From an uncultured Mucispirillum sp. (GTDB taxonomy: Bacteria; Chrysiogenota; Deferribacteres; Deferribacterales; Mucispirillaceae), in contig CAJUJZ010000099.1 of NCBI GenBank assembly GCA_910586745.1, forward strand, positions 1-8,466: a stretch of 8,466 nucleotides of DNA. The letters run 5' to 3'. The notes below the pieces were generated by a model. The model ran no database searches, was not told the DNA's origin, and was given only the letters and a program-made list of their open reading frames with translations. Shown in pieces: positions 1 through 5,793 of the stretch. Within the stretch, counting starts at the first letter, position 1. Every line of letters begins with the position of its first letter. Position numbers and translations under genes: made by a program.

Positions 1-2
1 GG

Positions 3-122
3 AACAATATTACAGAAAAACAAATAAATAATAGTAAATGGGTTACATTTAATCCTTATGAAAATGGCTCATATAAAAATGAAGCAAATAAAGTAAGAAA
101 AGATGGTTATCAACTACAATAG
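3..122 (+). CDS. C-terminal end of an unrecognised protein (5' partial)
   Basis: An open frame enters from the left edge and runs 39 codons to a TAG stop. It reads as a polar, Asn/Lys/Tyr-rich tail that includes KWVTFNPYENGSYKN and ends in DGYQLQ. No family can be recognised from so short a piece. A real gene end is supported by the uninterrupted frame in AT-rich DNA and by the following gene starting 77 bp later with its own strong ribosome binding site. It could belong to the same transcript as the exported protein that follows. The alternative is chance reading through an intergenic region, since 39 codons alone is weak evidence. Confidence 0.5.
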   Translation, partial: NNITEKQINNSKWVTFNPYENGSYKNEANKVRKDGYQLQ

Positions 123-199
123 ACTTGTTAATATATTTTTATTATTGCAATATTAAGAAAAATATTATACGATGATATTTATAATAAAGGAGGAGAGAT

Positions 200-874
200 A
201 TGAAAAAAATAATGGTTATTTTAGCAAGTTTATTTGTTGCTTTGCCAGTTTTTGCTGTAGAAGACGGAGAACATATTGATGGGGTAAACTATTGTAATAA
301 GGTTAATAGATACGATGTTTCCAAAGTGACATCAATATCATTTCCAGACTCATCATTATACGGTTCAGGAAGCAGCTATACATATAGAACTATTGTTGTA
401 GGTTATCAAAGTGTGCCGTTTTTAAATGCAACATTTAATGGTAAAACAATTGGACACTCTAGTATACAACCTTTTGAGTGTCCTGCTAAATATGCTAATA
501 GTGCTTCTGGATATTTTTATGCAGGTAGAATTATAGAGTGGTATATTCCTGCTAGCTATGTTACATCTTCTAATAGTATAAAAGTAACAGTGCAAGATAA
601 AACAGCCAGCAAGTCTGGTATAAAAGTGCCAAATACATATACTTATGGGTTAGAAGCAATAGAATATAATGAGATAGTAAATAAAGAAGGCAATCCATGT
701 AACCCAATAGAAGTTAATCTTAAAGAAGAAATTCGTGATGATGTAGAAAGACAGTTAGAGATAATTGCCAACCCTGTTGAAGCTGAAATTGTTGATACTG
801 GATATGCTGGTTATTTATTTGAAGATAAATACTCATGCCAGTCTATGCCTATTGATGTTAATGATATGCAATAG
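200..874 (+). CDS. Exported four-cysteine protein of unknown family
   Basis: A 224-residue protein I cannot assign to a family. Residues 1-19 form a clear Sec signal peptide: two lysines after Met, a hydrophobic core, then LPVFA with likely cleavage before Val20. There is no lipobox cysteine and no later membrane segment, so the mature protein of about 205 residues should be periplasmic or secreted. It has four cysteines (C32, C94, C167, C213), enough for two disulfides. Residues about 42-135 are rich in Ser, Tyr, Thr and alternating hydrophobics, with a segment near 111-131 (EWYIPASYV...NSIKVTV) that looks like strands of a beta-sandwich; residues 170-200 are acidic and probably helical. The start is fixed by an AAAGGAGGAGA ribosome site 2-12 bases upstream of ATG. 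A terminator follows at once, so it is last or alone in its transcript. No convincing promoter was found in the 77 bp upstream. Confidence 0.8.
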   Translation: MKKIMVILASLFVALPVFAVEDGEHIDGVNYCNKVNRYDVSKVTSISFPDSSLYGSGSSYTYRTIVVGYQSVPFLNATFNGKTIGHSSIQPFECPAKYANSASGYFYAGRIIEWYIPASYVTSSNSIKVTVQDKTASKSGIKVPNTYTYGLEAIEYNEIVNKEGNPCNPIEVNLKEEIRDDVERQLEIIANPVEAEIVDTGYAGYLFEDKYSCQSMPIDVNDMQ

Positions 875-879
875 TATTT

Positions 880-904
880 AGGGCAACATTTGTTGCCCTT
901 TTTT
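880..904 (+). terminator. Intrinsic terminator of the exported-protein gene
   Basis: GGGCAAC and GTTGCCC form a perfect 7-bp GC-rich stem around the loop ATTT, followed directly by six T residues. It lies 6 bases after the stop codon of the exported-protein gene, the normal place for a Rho-independent terminator. Confidence 0.93.
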
Positions 905-1102
905 GTTATGTGTTTTTAAATTATATCAATTATATAATAAAATACTTCTCTATTTTATAGATAATTTTCTAAAAATTTTGCATAATAAATTTATATGTTT
1001 TCTCTAATACTATTTCATTAAATATTTCTTACTTTTGCTGCATGTTCAGGAAATAAATCAATCTGTAATAATTATTATGAGTATAAATATTATACTTGAT
1101 AT
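905..1102. other. AT-rich gap between convergent transcripts
   Basis: About 200 bp between the plus-strand terminator at 880-904 and the minus-strand terminator at 1103-1132. I see no open frame with a ribosome site on either strand, no RNA-gene fold and no repeat. It reads as plain spacer between two converging genes. Confidence 0.6.
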
Positions 1103-1132
1103 AAAAAATGGCAGGTATTACAACCTGCCATT
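1103..1132 (-). terminator. Intrinsic terminator of nrdJ
   Basis: Read on the minus strand, AATGGCAGGT pairs with ACCTGCCATT in a perfect 10-bp stem around a 6-base loop, followed by a run of T (plus-strand A at 1103-1108). It sits 21 bases after the nrdJ stop codon. On the plus strand no T-run follows the stem, so it acts for the minus-strand transcript. Confidence 0.93.
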
Positions 1133-1153
1133 AATAATATATATTTTATATAC

Positions 1154-3445
1154 TTAGCTGCATTTGGAATAGCCGCATGACTGACATGTAAGGCATCCTT
1201 CTATATATTCAACTGGAGCACCACATTCTGGACATGCACCATTTGACATCACTTTTTTACTATCTTTTTTATCTATATCTGCAAGCAGAGAATCTACTGT
1301 TATACTGTCATTTCTTACAACATGCACATTTAATGGATTATTAATAGCTTCTTCTAAAGCTTTACCCACAGCATCAGCACATGAAAGTATTCTTTGAGAG
1401 CCAAATCCATGAGGAGTATGACAAGAAATACCTTTAAGCTGTCTAATGATAAATTCAGCTTCAACGCCGCTTCTTAAATTAAGTGAGATTAATCTTCCAA
1501 TAGCTTCTGCCTGACTTTGAGCACATCCACCAGCTTTACCAATGCTTGTAAATACTTCAAATACTTTACCATCTACATCCTGATTAATTGTTACATACAT
1601 TTTGCCGCAGCCTGTAGTTTTTTCAATAGTTTTACCAATTAATATAGCAGGTCGTTCTTTTGGTTTAGCAGGCATAGTAACAGCAGCAGCTTCTAGTTTT
1701 TCTTCTTTAACAGAGCCAATATTTAATACCTGTCCTAAACGGCTGCCATCTCTATATATTGTAATACCTTTACAGCCTAAATCATAAGCAAGCATATATG
1801 CTTTTTCTACATCTTCAATAGTAGCAGTGTTTTGAAAGTTAACTGTTTTACTAACAGCATTATCTGTATATTTTTGGAAAGCTGCCTGCATTTTCACATG
1901 CCATACTGGTTCTATTTCATGAGAAGTAACAAATACTTTTCTAATATCTTCAGGAACTTCTGTTAAATCATGAGCATTACCAGCATCAGCTAATTTATTC
2001 ATTAAGCTTTCAGAATAAAATTTACCTTCATGAGCTTTTTCTAAAAAGTATGGATTAACTTCTGGAAGTTTATTATTATCCATAACATTTCTATAATATG
2101 CAAGAGCAAAATATGGCTCAATACCGCTTGAGGCTCCTGCAATAATAGAAATTGTTCCTGTTGGTGCTATTGTTGTAATAGTTGCATTACGCATAGCTTT
2201 AAATCCAAGAGCAGGGTATATACTTTTATCAAAGCTTGGGAAGCTGCCGCGTTTTTCTGCCAGCTCTACACTCATTTTTCTTCCTTCATCTCTGATAAAT
2301 TTCATTACTTCTTCAGCTAACGATATAGCTTTATCAGAATTATAAGGAATATTTAATATAACAAGCATATCAGCCCAGCCCATTATACCAAGACCAATTT
2401 TCCTGTTTTTCTTAGTCATTTCATCTATCTGTTTAATAGGGTAGTTATTCATTTCAATAACATTATCTAAAAAGCGAACAGCTATATGGCATGTATTTCT
2501 TAAATCATCCCAGTCTATTTTTCCATTTTTAACAAACTTTACAAGGTTTATAGAGCCTAAATTGCATGATTCATAAGGCAATAATGGTTGTTCACCACAA
2601 GGGTTTGTGCTTTCCATTTCGCCTTCAGCAGGTGTTGGGTTTGCATTATTTATTCTATCTAAAAAGATAATGCCAGGGTCGCCTCCTTCCCATGCAAGCC
2701 TGACCATTTCATTAAAAACTTCTTTAGCATTTTTAGAGCCAGTTTTTTTATGGTCCCTAGGAGTAAGTAAATCATAATCTGTGTTATTTTTAACACTTTT
2801 CATAAATTCTTCTGTAATACCAACAGAAAGATTAAAGTTAGTTAATTTAGTCTTATCCTGTTTAGCATAGATAAATTCCATAATATCTGGATGGTCTACA
2901 CGAAGGATACCCATATTAGCACCACGACGCATACCGCCTTGTTTGATTGTTTCTGTAGCAGCATCAAATACAGACATAAAAGAAACAGGACCAGAAGACA
3001 CACCTTTTGTTGTTTTTACAGTATCATCTTTTGGACGGAGTCTTGAAAAAGAAAATCCTGTTCCGCCACCAGATTTATGAATTAAAGCAGTATATTTTAC
3101 AGCTTCAAAAATACCTTCTAATGAATCTTCTACTGGTAATACAAAACATGCAGATAACTGTTGAAGAGAATTACCAGCATTCATTAAAGTAGGTGAGTTT
3201 GGTAAAAATTTTAATGAAGCCATTTGATTATAGAAAATATCAGCAACAGAATCAACATCAGCATTAGAATCAAATTTTAATTCTGCCTCTGCAATATTTT
3301 TTGCTACTCTGATAAATAAGTCTTTTGGGCTTTCCACCTGCCCAGATTCCTTTTTGCGAAGGTAACGCTTTTTCAATACAGTAACTGAGTTTGTAAGCAA
3401 TTCAGGCTCTGCTTGAAAAAGTTGCTTATTACTATTTGATGCCAT
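1154..3445 (-). CDS. nrdJ: Adenosylcobalamin-dependent (class II) ribonucleotide reductase
   Basis: Reduces ribonucleotides to deoxyribonucleotides in the cytoplasm, using a thiyl radical generated by coenzyme B12, so it needs no oxygen. The 763 residues are full length for the NrdJ type with a C-terminal zinc-like module. Visible landmarks are LPNSPTLMNAG (81-91), LSACFVLP with reductant Cys100, the GGGTGFSFSRLRP loop (126-138), NPCGE with Asn281, radical Cys283 and Glu285, ESCNLGS with reductant Cys294, and the phosphate-binding segment APTGTISIIAGASSG (427-441). A TSCPD-type domain spans about 605-695. The end carries CPEC (738-741), CLTC (751-754) and a final CGYSKC pair (757, 762), which in this family re-reduces the active-site disulfide. 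Cysteine roles are assigned by alignment from memory to the Thermotoga-type enzyme. AGGAG precedes ATG by 5 bases. It lies 143 bp behind the cyclodeaminase-family gene and ends at a strong terminator. No class I subunit or nrdD/nrdG is in view, and no cobalamin riboswitch precedes it. Confidence 0.97.
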   Translation of the reverse strand: MASNSNKQLFQAEPELLTNSVTVLKKRYLRKKESGQVESPKDLFIRVAKNIAEAELKFDSNADVDSVADIFYNQMASLKFLPNSPTLMNAGNSLQQLSACFVLPVEDSLEGIFEAVKYTALIHKSGGGTGFSFSRLRPKDDTVKTTKGVSSGPVSFMSVFDAATETIKQGGMRRGANMGILRVDHPDIMEFIYAKQDKTKLTNFNLSVGITEEFMKSVKNNTDYDLLTPRDHKKTGSKNAKEVFNEMVRLAWEGGDPGIIFLDRINNANPTPAEGEMESTNPCGEQPLLPYESCNLGSINLVKFVKNGKIDWDDLRNTCHIAVRFLDNVIEMNNYPIKQIDEMTKKNRKIGLGIMGWADMLVILNIPYNSDKAISLAEEVMKFIRDEGRKMSVELAEKRGSFPSFDKSIYPALGFKAMRNATITTIAPTGTISIIAGASSGIEPYFALAYYRNVMDNNKLPEVNPYFLEKAHEGKFYSESLMNKLADAGNAHDLTEVPEDIRKVFVTSHEIEPVWHVKMQAAFQKYTDNAVSKTVNFQNTATIEDVEKAYMLAYDLGCKGITIYRDGSRLGQVLNIGSVKEEKLEAAAVTMPAKPKERPAILIGKTIEKTTGCGKMYVTINQDVDGKVFEVFTSIGKAGGCAQSQAEAIGRLISLNLRSGVEAEFIIRQLKGISCHTPHGFGSQRILSCADAVGKALEEAINNPLNVHVVRNDSITVDSLLADIDKKDSKKVMSNGACPECGAPVEYIEGCLTCQSCGYSKCS

Positions 3446-3477
3446 ATTTACTCCTAGATTTAATAAATTAGAGTGTT

Positions 3478-3505
3478 ATATTATCAGAGATTTAAAACTA
3501 ATCAA
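3478..3505 (-). promoter_or_regulatory. Possible nrdJ promoter
   Basis: On the minus strand TTGATT (3505-3500) is followed after 16 bases by TAATAT (3483-3478), each 4 of 6 matches to the sigma70 consensus. Transcription would start about 25 bases before the nrdJ ATG, leaving room for the ribosome site but none for a riboswitch. The match is modest and the region is very AT-rich, so chance similarity is possible. Confidence 0.35.
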
Positions 3506-3528
3506 GAGGAAATATTTCAAAAATTTAT

Positions 3529-3568
3529 AAGTGCTTGTATTCTCTAGTAAAAAAAATTACAAGCACTT
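3529..3568 (-). terminator. Long inverted repeat, probable terminator between cyclodeaminase-family gene and nrdJ
   Basis: AAGTGCTTGTA (3529-3539) and TACAAGCACTT (3558-3568) are perfect 11-bp inverted arms around an 18-base loop. The repeat lies 21 bases after the stop of the cyclodeaminase-family gene. On the minus strand the hairpin is followed by an imperfect U-tract (TATAAATTTTT), so it fits a moderate intrinsic terminator. The long loop and broken U-tract leave open partial read-through into nrdJ, or a role as a protein-binding site. Confidence 0.55.
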
Positions 3569-3588
3569 GTTTTATGAATTTTTTAAAT

Positions 3589-4548
3589 TTAAAATGGCAA
3601 AATTGTGCCTAAATTTTCAGCAACTGCTTTTCTGTATATAAATTCAGCACACATAATATCCTGCAGTCCCATACCTTGAGATTGAAATACAGTTATACCG
3701 TTTTCTGAGAGTCTTCCTTTACGGTATCCACAAGTGATTTCACCAAGCTCTAAAATAGAATTCCAATGCAGTCTGCCTTTTTCAAGAGAAGGTAGAATAT
3801 CACCACATTCAATTGCTGCAACATCTTTATTGTCTACTGCTAAAACTTCTGCCGCTTCTAATGTTTTTTCTGGCACTTCTGCTCTTATTAAGGCATTTGA
3901 ACCGGCAGCATTAATATGGACACCATTTGGGTTAATCATTGTATGTTCAAATAATGGTTTAACTGATGTAGTAATAGTGATAATAGTATCTGCTTTAGGT
4001 AAATCTTCTTCAATATTTAATGTTGGTATAATCTCAATATTTAATGATTTACTCATTTTTTCAGCAAAAGCTTCAGCATTTTCTATTTTTCTTGTTGCAG
4101 CATAAACTTTTTTCAGTGGTGTAGTTTTATGAACTGCTTCAAGCTGTGCTTCTGCCTGAAACCCGCCGCCAAAAATAAATGCTGTATTTGTATCTTTTTT
4201 AGACATATATTTTGATGCAATACCACTTGCAGCACCAGTTCTAAGTCTGCCTATTTCGTTAGCATCAATAATTGCAAGGGGGCTGCCAGTTTCTGCATCA
4301 TATAAATGCACTTTAAAAATAAGACCTGCACGGAAAGATGTATACGCTTTGAACCCTATAACACCTTTATAAGGTACTGCACCAGGAAGCATATGTAATG
4401 CTCCCTTACGGATTCTCATTCTTTGGCGTGTCATATTAAATGTTTTACCTTCTGAATAGCTTGAAAATGATTCTTCAACTAATTTTAATGTATCATCCAT
4501 ATTTATAAGTGATGCAGCTGTTTGTTCATCTATATATAAAGCACTCAT
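3589..4548 (-). CDS. Ornithine cyclodeaminase/mu-crystallin family protein
   Basis: A 319-residue cytoplasmic NAD(P)-binding enzyme of the OCD/mu-crystallin family, of normal length. The N-terminal half holds the substrate-side residues: Arg45 in MRI, Lys67 in GFKAY and Arg103 in GRLRTGAASG. The Rossmann dinucleotide loop is FIFGGGFQAEAQ (124-135), where many relatives have GxGxQA. The C-terminal part has HINAAGSN (211-218) and ITVFQSQGMGLQDIMCAEF (285-303), the closing motif of the family. Members include ornithine cyclodeaminase, archaeal alanine dehydrogenase and ketimine or pyrroline-2-carboxylate reductases. As I recall the Pseudomonas ornithine enzyme, its catalytic Asp lies in a GGD motif where this protein has GSN (Asn218), so true ornithine cyclodeamination is doubtful and the substrate is left open. 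ATG follows AAAGGAG by 7 bases. The gene starts 22 bp after the Rrf2-type regulator, with which it forms an operon. Confidence 0.88.
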   Translation of the reverse strand: MSALYIDEQTAASLINMDDTLKLVEESFSSYSEGKTFNMTRQRMRIRKGALHMLPGAVPYKGVIGFKAYTSFRAGLIFKVHLYDAETGSPLAIIDANEIGRLRTGAASGIASKYMSKKDTNTAFIFGGGFQAEAQLEAVHKTTPLKKVYAATRKIENAEAFAEKMSKSLNIEIIPTLNIEEDLPKADTIITITTSVKPLFEHTMINPNGVHINAAGSNALIRAEVPEKTLEAAEVLAVDNKDVAAIECGDILPSLEKGRLHWNSILELGEITCGYRKGRLSENGITVFQSQGMGLQDIMCAEFIYRKAVAENLGTILPF

Positions 4549-4570
4549 ATTAACACTCCTTTTTATATAA

Positions 4571-4981
4571 TTACTGCGGGCATCCGTCAGAAATATCTGC
4601 TAATGAATATTTTTTAAGTTTTTCCACTAAAGCAGCCTGAACATCTTTCCACATTAAATGTGCACAGCATGACTGGTCAAAACAGCAGCCAACTTGTTCA
4701 TCAAGACAGTTATTAATGTTTAATGGACCATCTACTGCAACAATTACATCATACATACATATTTTATTAGGTTCTTTGCCAAGTCTAAAACCACCTTTTT
4801 TTCCTCTTTCACTAACAAGAATATCTGATTTAGCAAGACTTTGCAGTATTTTACCTAAAAAACTGTCAGGTACATTACATGCTTTAGCTATGTCAGAACG
4901 CATAAATGCTGTTCCAATAGGAGATTGAGCCATATAAACTAAGGCTCTGATAGTATAATCACATGCGCGTGTTATTTTCAT
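4571..4981 (-). CDS. Rrf2-family transcriptional regulator with Fe-S-type cysteines
   Basis: A 136-residue Rrf2-family DNA-binding protein, the family of IscR, NsrR and CymR. The winged helix-turn-helix covers about residues 1-70: RACDYTIRALVYMA at the start, recognition region MRSDIAKACNVPDSFLGKIL (27-46) and wing SERGKKGGFRLG (57-68). The sensor segment contains Cys92, Cys99, Cys100, Cys105, Cys106 and His108. In IscR three cysteines in this place (92, 98, 104) and His107 hold a [2Fe-2S] cluster, so cluster binding is likely, although here two of the positions are doubled. Further cysteines are at 7, 35, 75 and 134. It is first gene of an operon with the cyclodeaminase-family enzyme and the likely regulator of its own promoter. 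ATG follows AAAGGA by 6 bases. What it senses (Fe-S supply, redox, NO) cannot be told from sequence. Confidence 0.93.
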   Translation of the reverse strand: MKITRACDYTIRALVYMAQSPIGTAFMRSDIAKACNVPDSFLGKILQSLAKSDILVSERGKKGGFRLGKEPNKICMYDVIVAVDGPLNINNCLDEQVGCCFDQSCCAHLMWKDVQAALVEKLKKYSLADISDGCPQ

Positions 4982-5014
4982 ATAAAATCCTTTCTATATA
5001 ATTTTATAAGCATT

Positions 5015-5043
5015 AATATAATATAATTATATTTTAATATCAA
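5015..5043 (-). promoter_or_regulatory. Promoter of the Rrf2 regulator operon, with an AT palindrome in the spacer
   Basis: On the minus strand TTGATA (5043-5038) is followed after exactly 17 bases by TATATT (5020-5015), each 5 of 6 to the sigma70 consensus. The start point would fall about 26 bases before the regulator's ATG. The spacer contains ATATAATTATAT (5021-5032), a perfect 12-bp palindrome extended by one further paired base on each side. Its place between -35 and -10 would suit an autoregulatory operator, but palindromes made only of A and T are common in such DNA. Confidence 0.6.
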
Positions 5044-5100
5044 TAGATTTATTTAATTTATTAAAAAGTTAAAGATATGTTTAAAAAAAATATATTTTTC

Positions 5101-5133
5101 TTGCTTTTTTTTATATTACATATTAAAAAGCAA
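5101..5133. repeat. 9-bp inverted repeat upstream of the MarR-family gene
   Basis: TTGCTTTTT (5101-5109) and AAAAAGCAA (5125-5133) are perfect inverted arms separated by 15 bases; three more inner pairs (5112-5114 with 5120-5122) match after two mismatches. It ends just before a possible -10 box, TATAGT at 5135-5140. It may be an operator for the MarR-family protein encoded next, or simply an AT-rich dyad. The arms are far apart for a single MarR dimer. Confidence 0.35.
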
Positions 5134-5134
5134 A

Positions 5135-5160
5135 TATAGTCTTAATCAATATGATATAAT
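5135..5160 (+). promoter_or_regulatory. Possible promoter elements of the MarR-family gene
   Basis: Two -10-like boxes are visible: TATAGT (5135-5140) and TGATATAAT (5152-5160), a perfect extended -10. The second is the better match, but transcription from it would start about 3 bases before the ATG and leave out the GAGGA ribosome site at 5161-5165. The first would give a leader of about 23 bases that includes the ribosome site. Neither has a good -35 hexamer. Confidence 0.35.
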
Positions 5161-5169
5161 GAGGAATTT

Positions 5170-5583
5170 ATGAAACTGTTTTTTCAAGAATATGCCAGAG
5201 TATACAGGCAGATAATTAATGATGTTAATCGTATTTTAAAACCTTATGGTTTAACAAGTGTGTTATGGCGTATTTTTCTTTATTTAGAGAAAAATAGCAC
5301 AGCAAAGGCCAGCCATATATATGAGTATTATTCTATGGATAAAGGGATGACTTCCAGATATATTGCCAAGTTAAGAGAAAATGGCTATGTAGAATATATT
5401 GAGCAGAATGGAAAAGTGAAAAAAATATTACAGCTTACAGACAATGGTCATAAACTTTTTCAGGAAATAAATATTAAAATAAGAGAGCATGAAAGGGATG
5501 TTTTATCAACTTTAACACCAGAAGAACAAAGTGAGATTATGGTCATAATAGAAAAGATTAGAATTAAAACAGTTCATAAATAA
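5170..5583 (+). CDS. MarR-family transcriptional regulator
   Basis: A 137-residue winged helix protein of typical MarR length. An N-terminal dimerisation helix (about 1-25) leads into LKPYGLTSVLWRIFLYLEKN (23-42), the usual opening of the MarR DNA-binding domain. The recognition helix is about MTSRYIAKLRENGYV (60-74), the wing about 75-90 (IEQNGKVKKILQLTDNG), and a C-terminal helix from 115 closes the dimer interface. There is no cysteine, so thiol-based oxidant sensing of the OhrR kind is excluded; the ligand is unknown. GAGGA stands 4 bases before ATG. The gene is divergent from the Rrf2 operon across 188 bp, which makes the shared intergenic region or the gene itself the likeliest target. 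No enzyme or transporter gene is cotranscribed to hint at a role. Confidence 0.9.
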   Translation: MKLFFQEYARVYRQIINDVNRILKPYGLTSVLWRIFLYLEKNSTAKASHIYEYYSMDKGMTSRYIAKLRENGYVEYIEQNGKVKKILQLTDNGHKLFQEINIKIREHERDVLSTLTPEEQSEIMVIIEKIRIKTVHK

Positions 5584-5634
5584 TTAATCAATAATAACTT
5601 TTAAATAAATTTAAAAAAAATATAAAAAAAGTTC

Positions 5635-5663
5635 TTGACGAATTTAAAAAAATATATTATTAA
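5635..5663 (+). promoter_or_regulatory. Promoter of tRNA-Gln (and probably proBA-nadD)
   Basis: TTGACG (5635-5640) matches the -35 consensus at 5 of 6 positions and is followed after 17 bases by TATTAA (5658-5663), 4 of 6. An A-rich stretch lies just upstream (5613-5630), like the UP elements of stable-RNA promoters. Transcription would start about 10 bases before the mature tRNA. It is the only promoter I can see for the downstream proB gene. Confidence 0.65.
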
Positions 5664-5679
5664 TTCCTACACACAACGC

Positions 5680-5754
5680 TGGGGCATCGCCAAGTGGTAA
5701 GGCAGCGGGTTTTGGTCCCGCCATTCGGAGGTTCGAATCCTTCTGCCCCAGCCA
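5680..5754 (+). tRNA. tRNA-Gln (anticodon UUG)
   Basis: A complete cloverleaf: acceptor stem TGGGGCA pairing with TGCCCCA, discriminator G and an encoded CCA end. The D arm contains AAGTGGTAAGG. The anticodon stem GCGGG/CCCGC (5705-5709, 5717-5721) holds the loop TTTTGGT, giving anticodon TTG at 5712-5714, which reads CAA and CAG. The T arm contains GGTTCGAATCC. The first base pair is the weak U-A type usual for bacterial glutamine tRNAs. It has its own upstream promoter. Downstream there is a run of seven T but no separate GC-rich hairpin before proB, 39 bases away. Confidence 0.97.
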
Positions 5755-5793
5755 TTTTTTTATCTATTTTTCATATATTCAGGGTCTAAAAGT

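Noticed and set aside
123..199. Promoter before the exported-protein gene
   Set aside because: Several AT-rich hexamers (TTGTTA at 125, TTGCAA at 145, TATTAT at 163) occur, but none are paired at 16-18 base spacing.
1602..1787. Plus-strand open frame of 61 codons inside nrdJ
   Set aside because: Antisense to conserved NrdJ sequence, no ribosome site and no family features. The same applies to the frame at 3007-3192.
3446..3528. NrdR boxes or a cobalamin riboswitch before nrdJ
   Set aside because: No ACACwATAT-like paired motif could be found, and there is not enough room for a cobalamin riboswitch fold.
3734..4105. Plus-strand open frame of 123 codons opposite the OCD-family gene
   Set aside because: Lies wholly antisense to a well-conserved enzyme; its hydrophobic look comes from the complementary codons, and no ribosome site precedes it.
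4716..4928. Plus-strand open frame opposite the Rrf2-type gene
   Set aside because: Antisense shadow of the winged-helix region with no translation signal.
5599..5616. TTTTAAAT/ATTTAAAA dyad followed by A-runs after the MarR-family gene, considered as a terminator
   Set aside because: The stem is only A-T with a two-base loop, and no T-run follows on the plus strand; it is better seen as AT-rich sequence upstream of the tRNA promoter.
5680..5754. tRNA as an integration site for a mobile element
   Set aside because: No integrase gene and no repeated copy of the tRNA 3' end occur in the window; the flanking genes are housekeeping.
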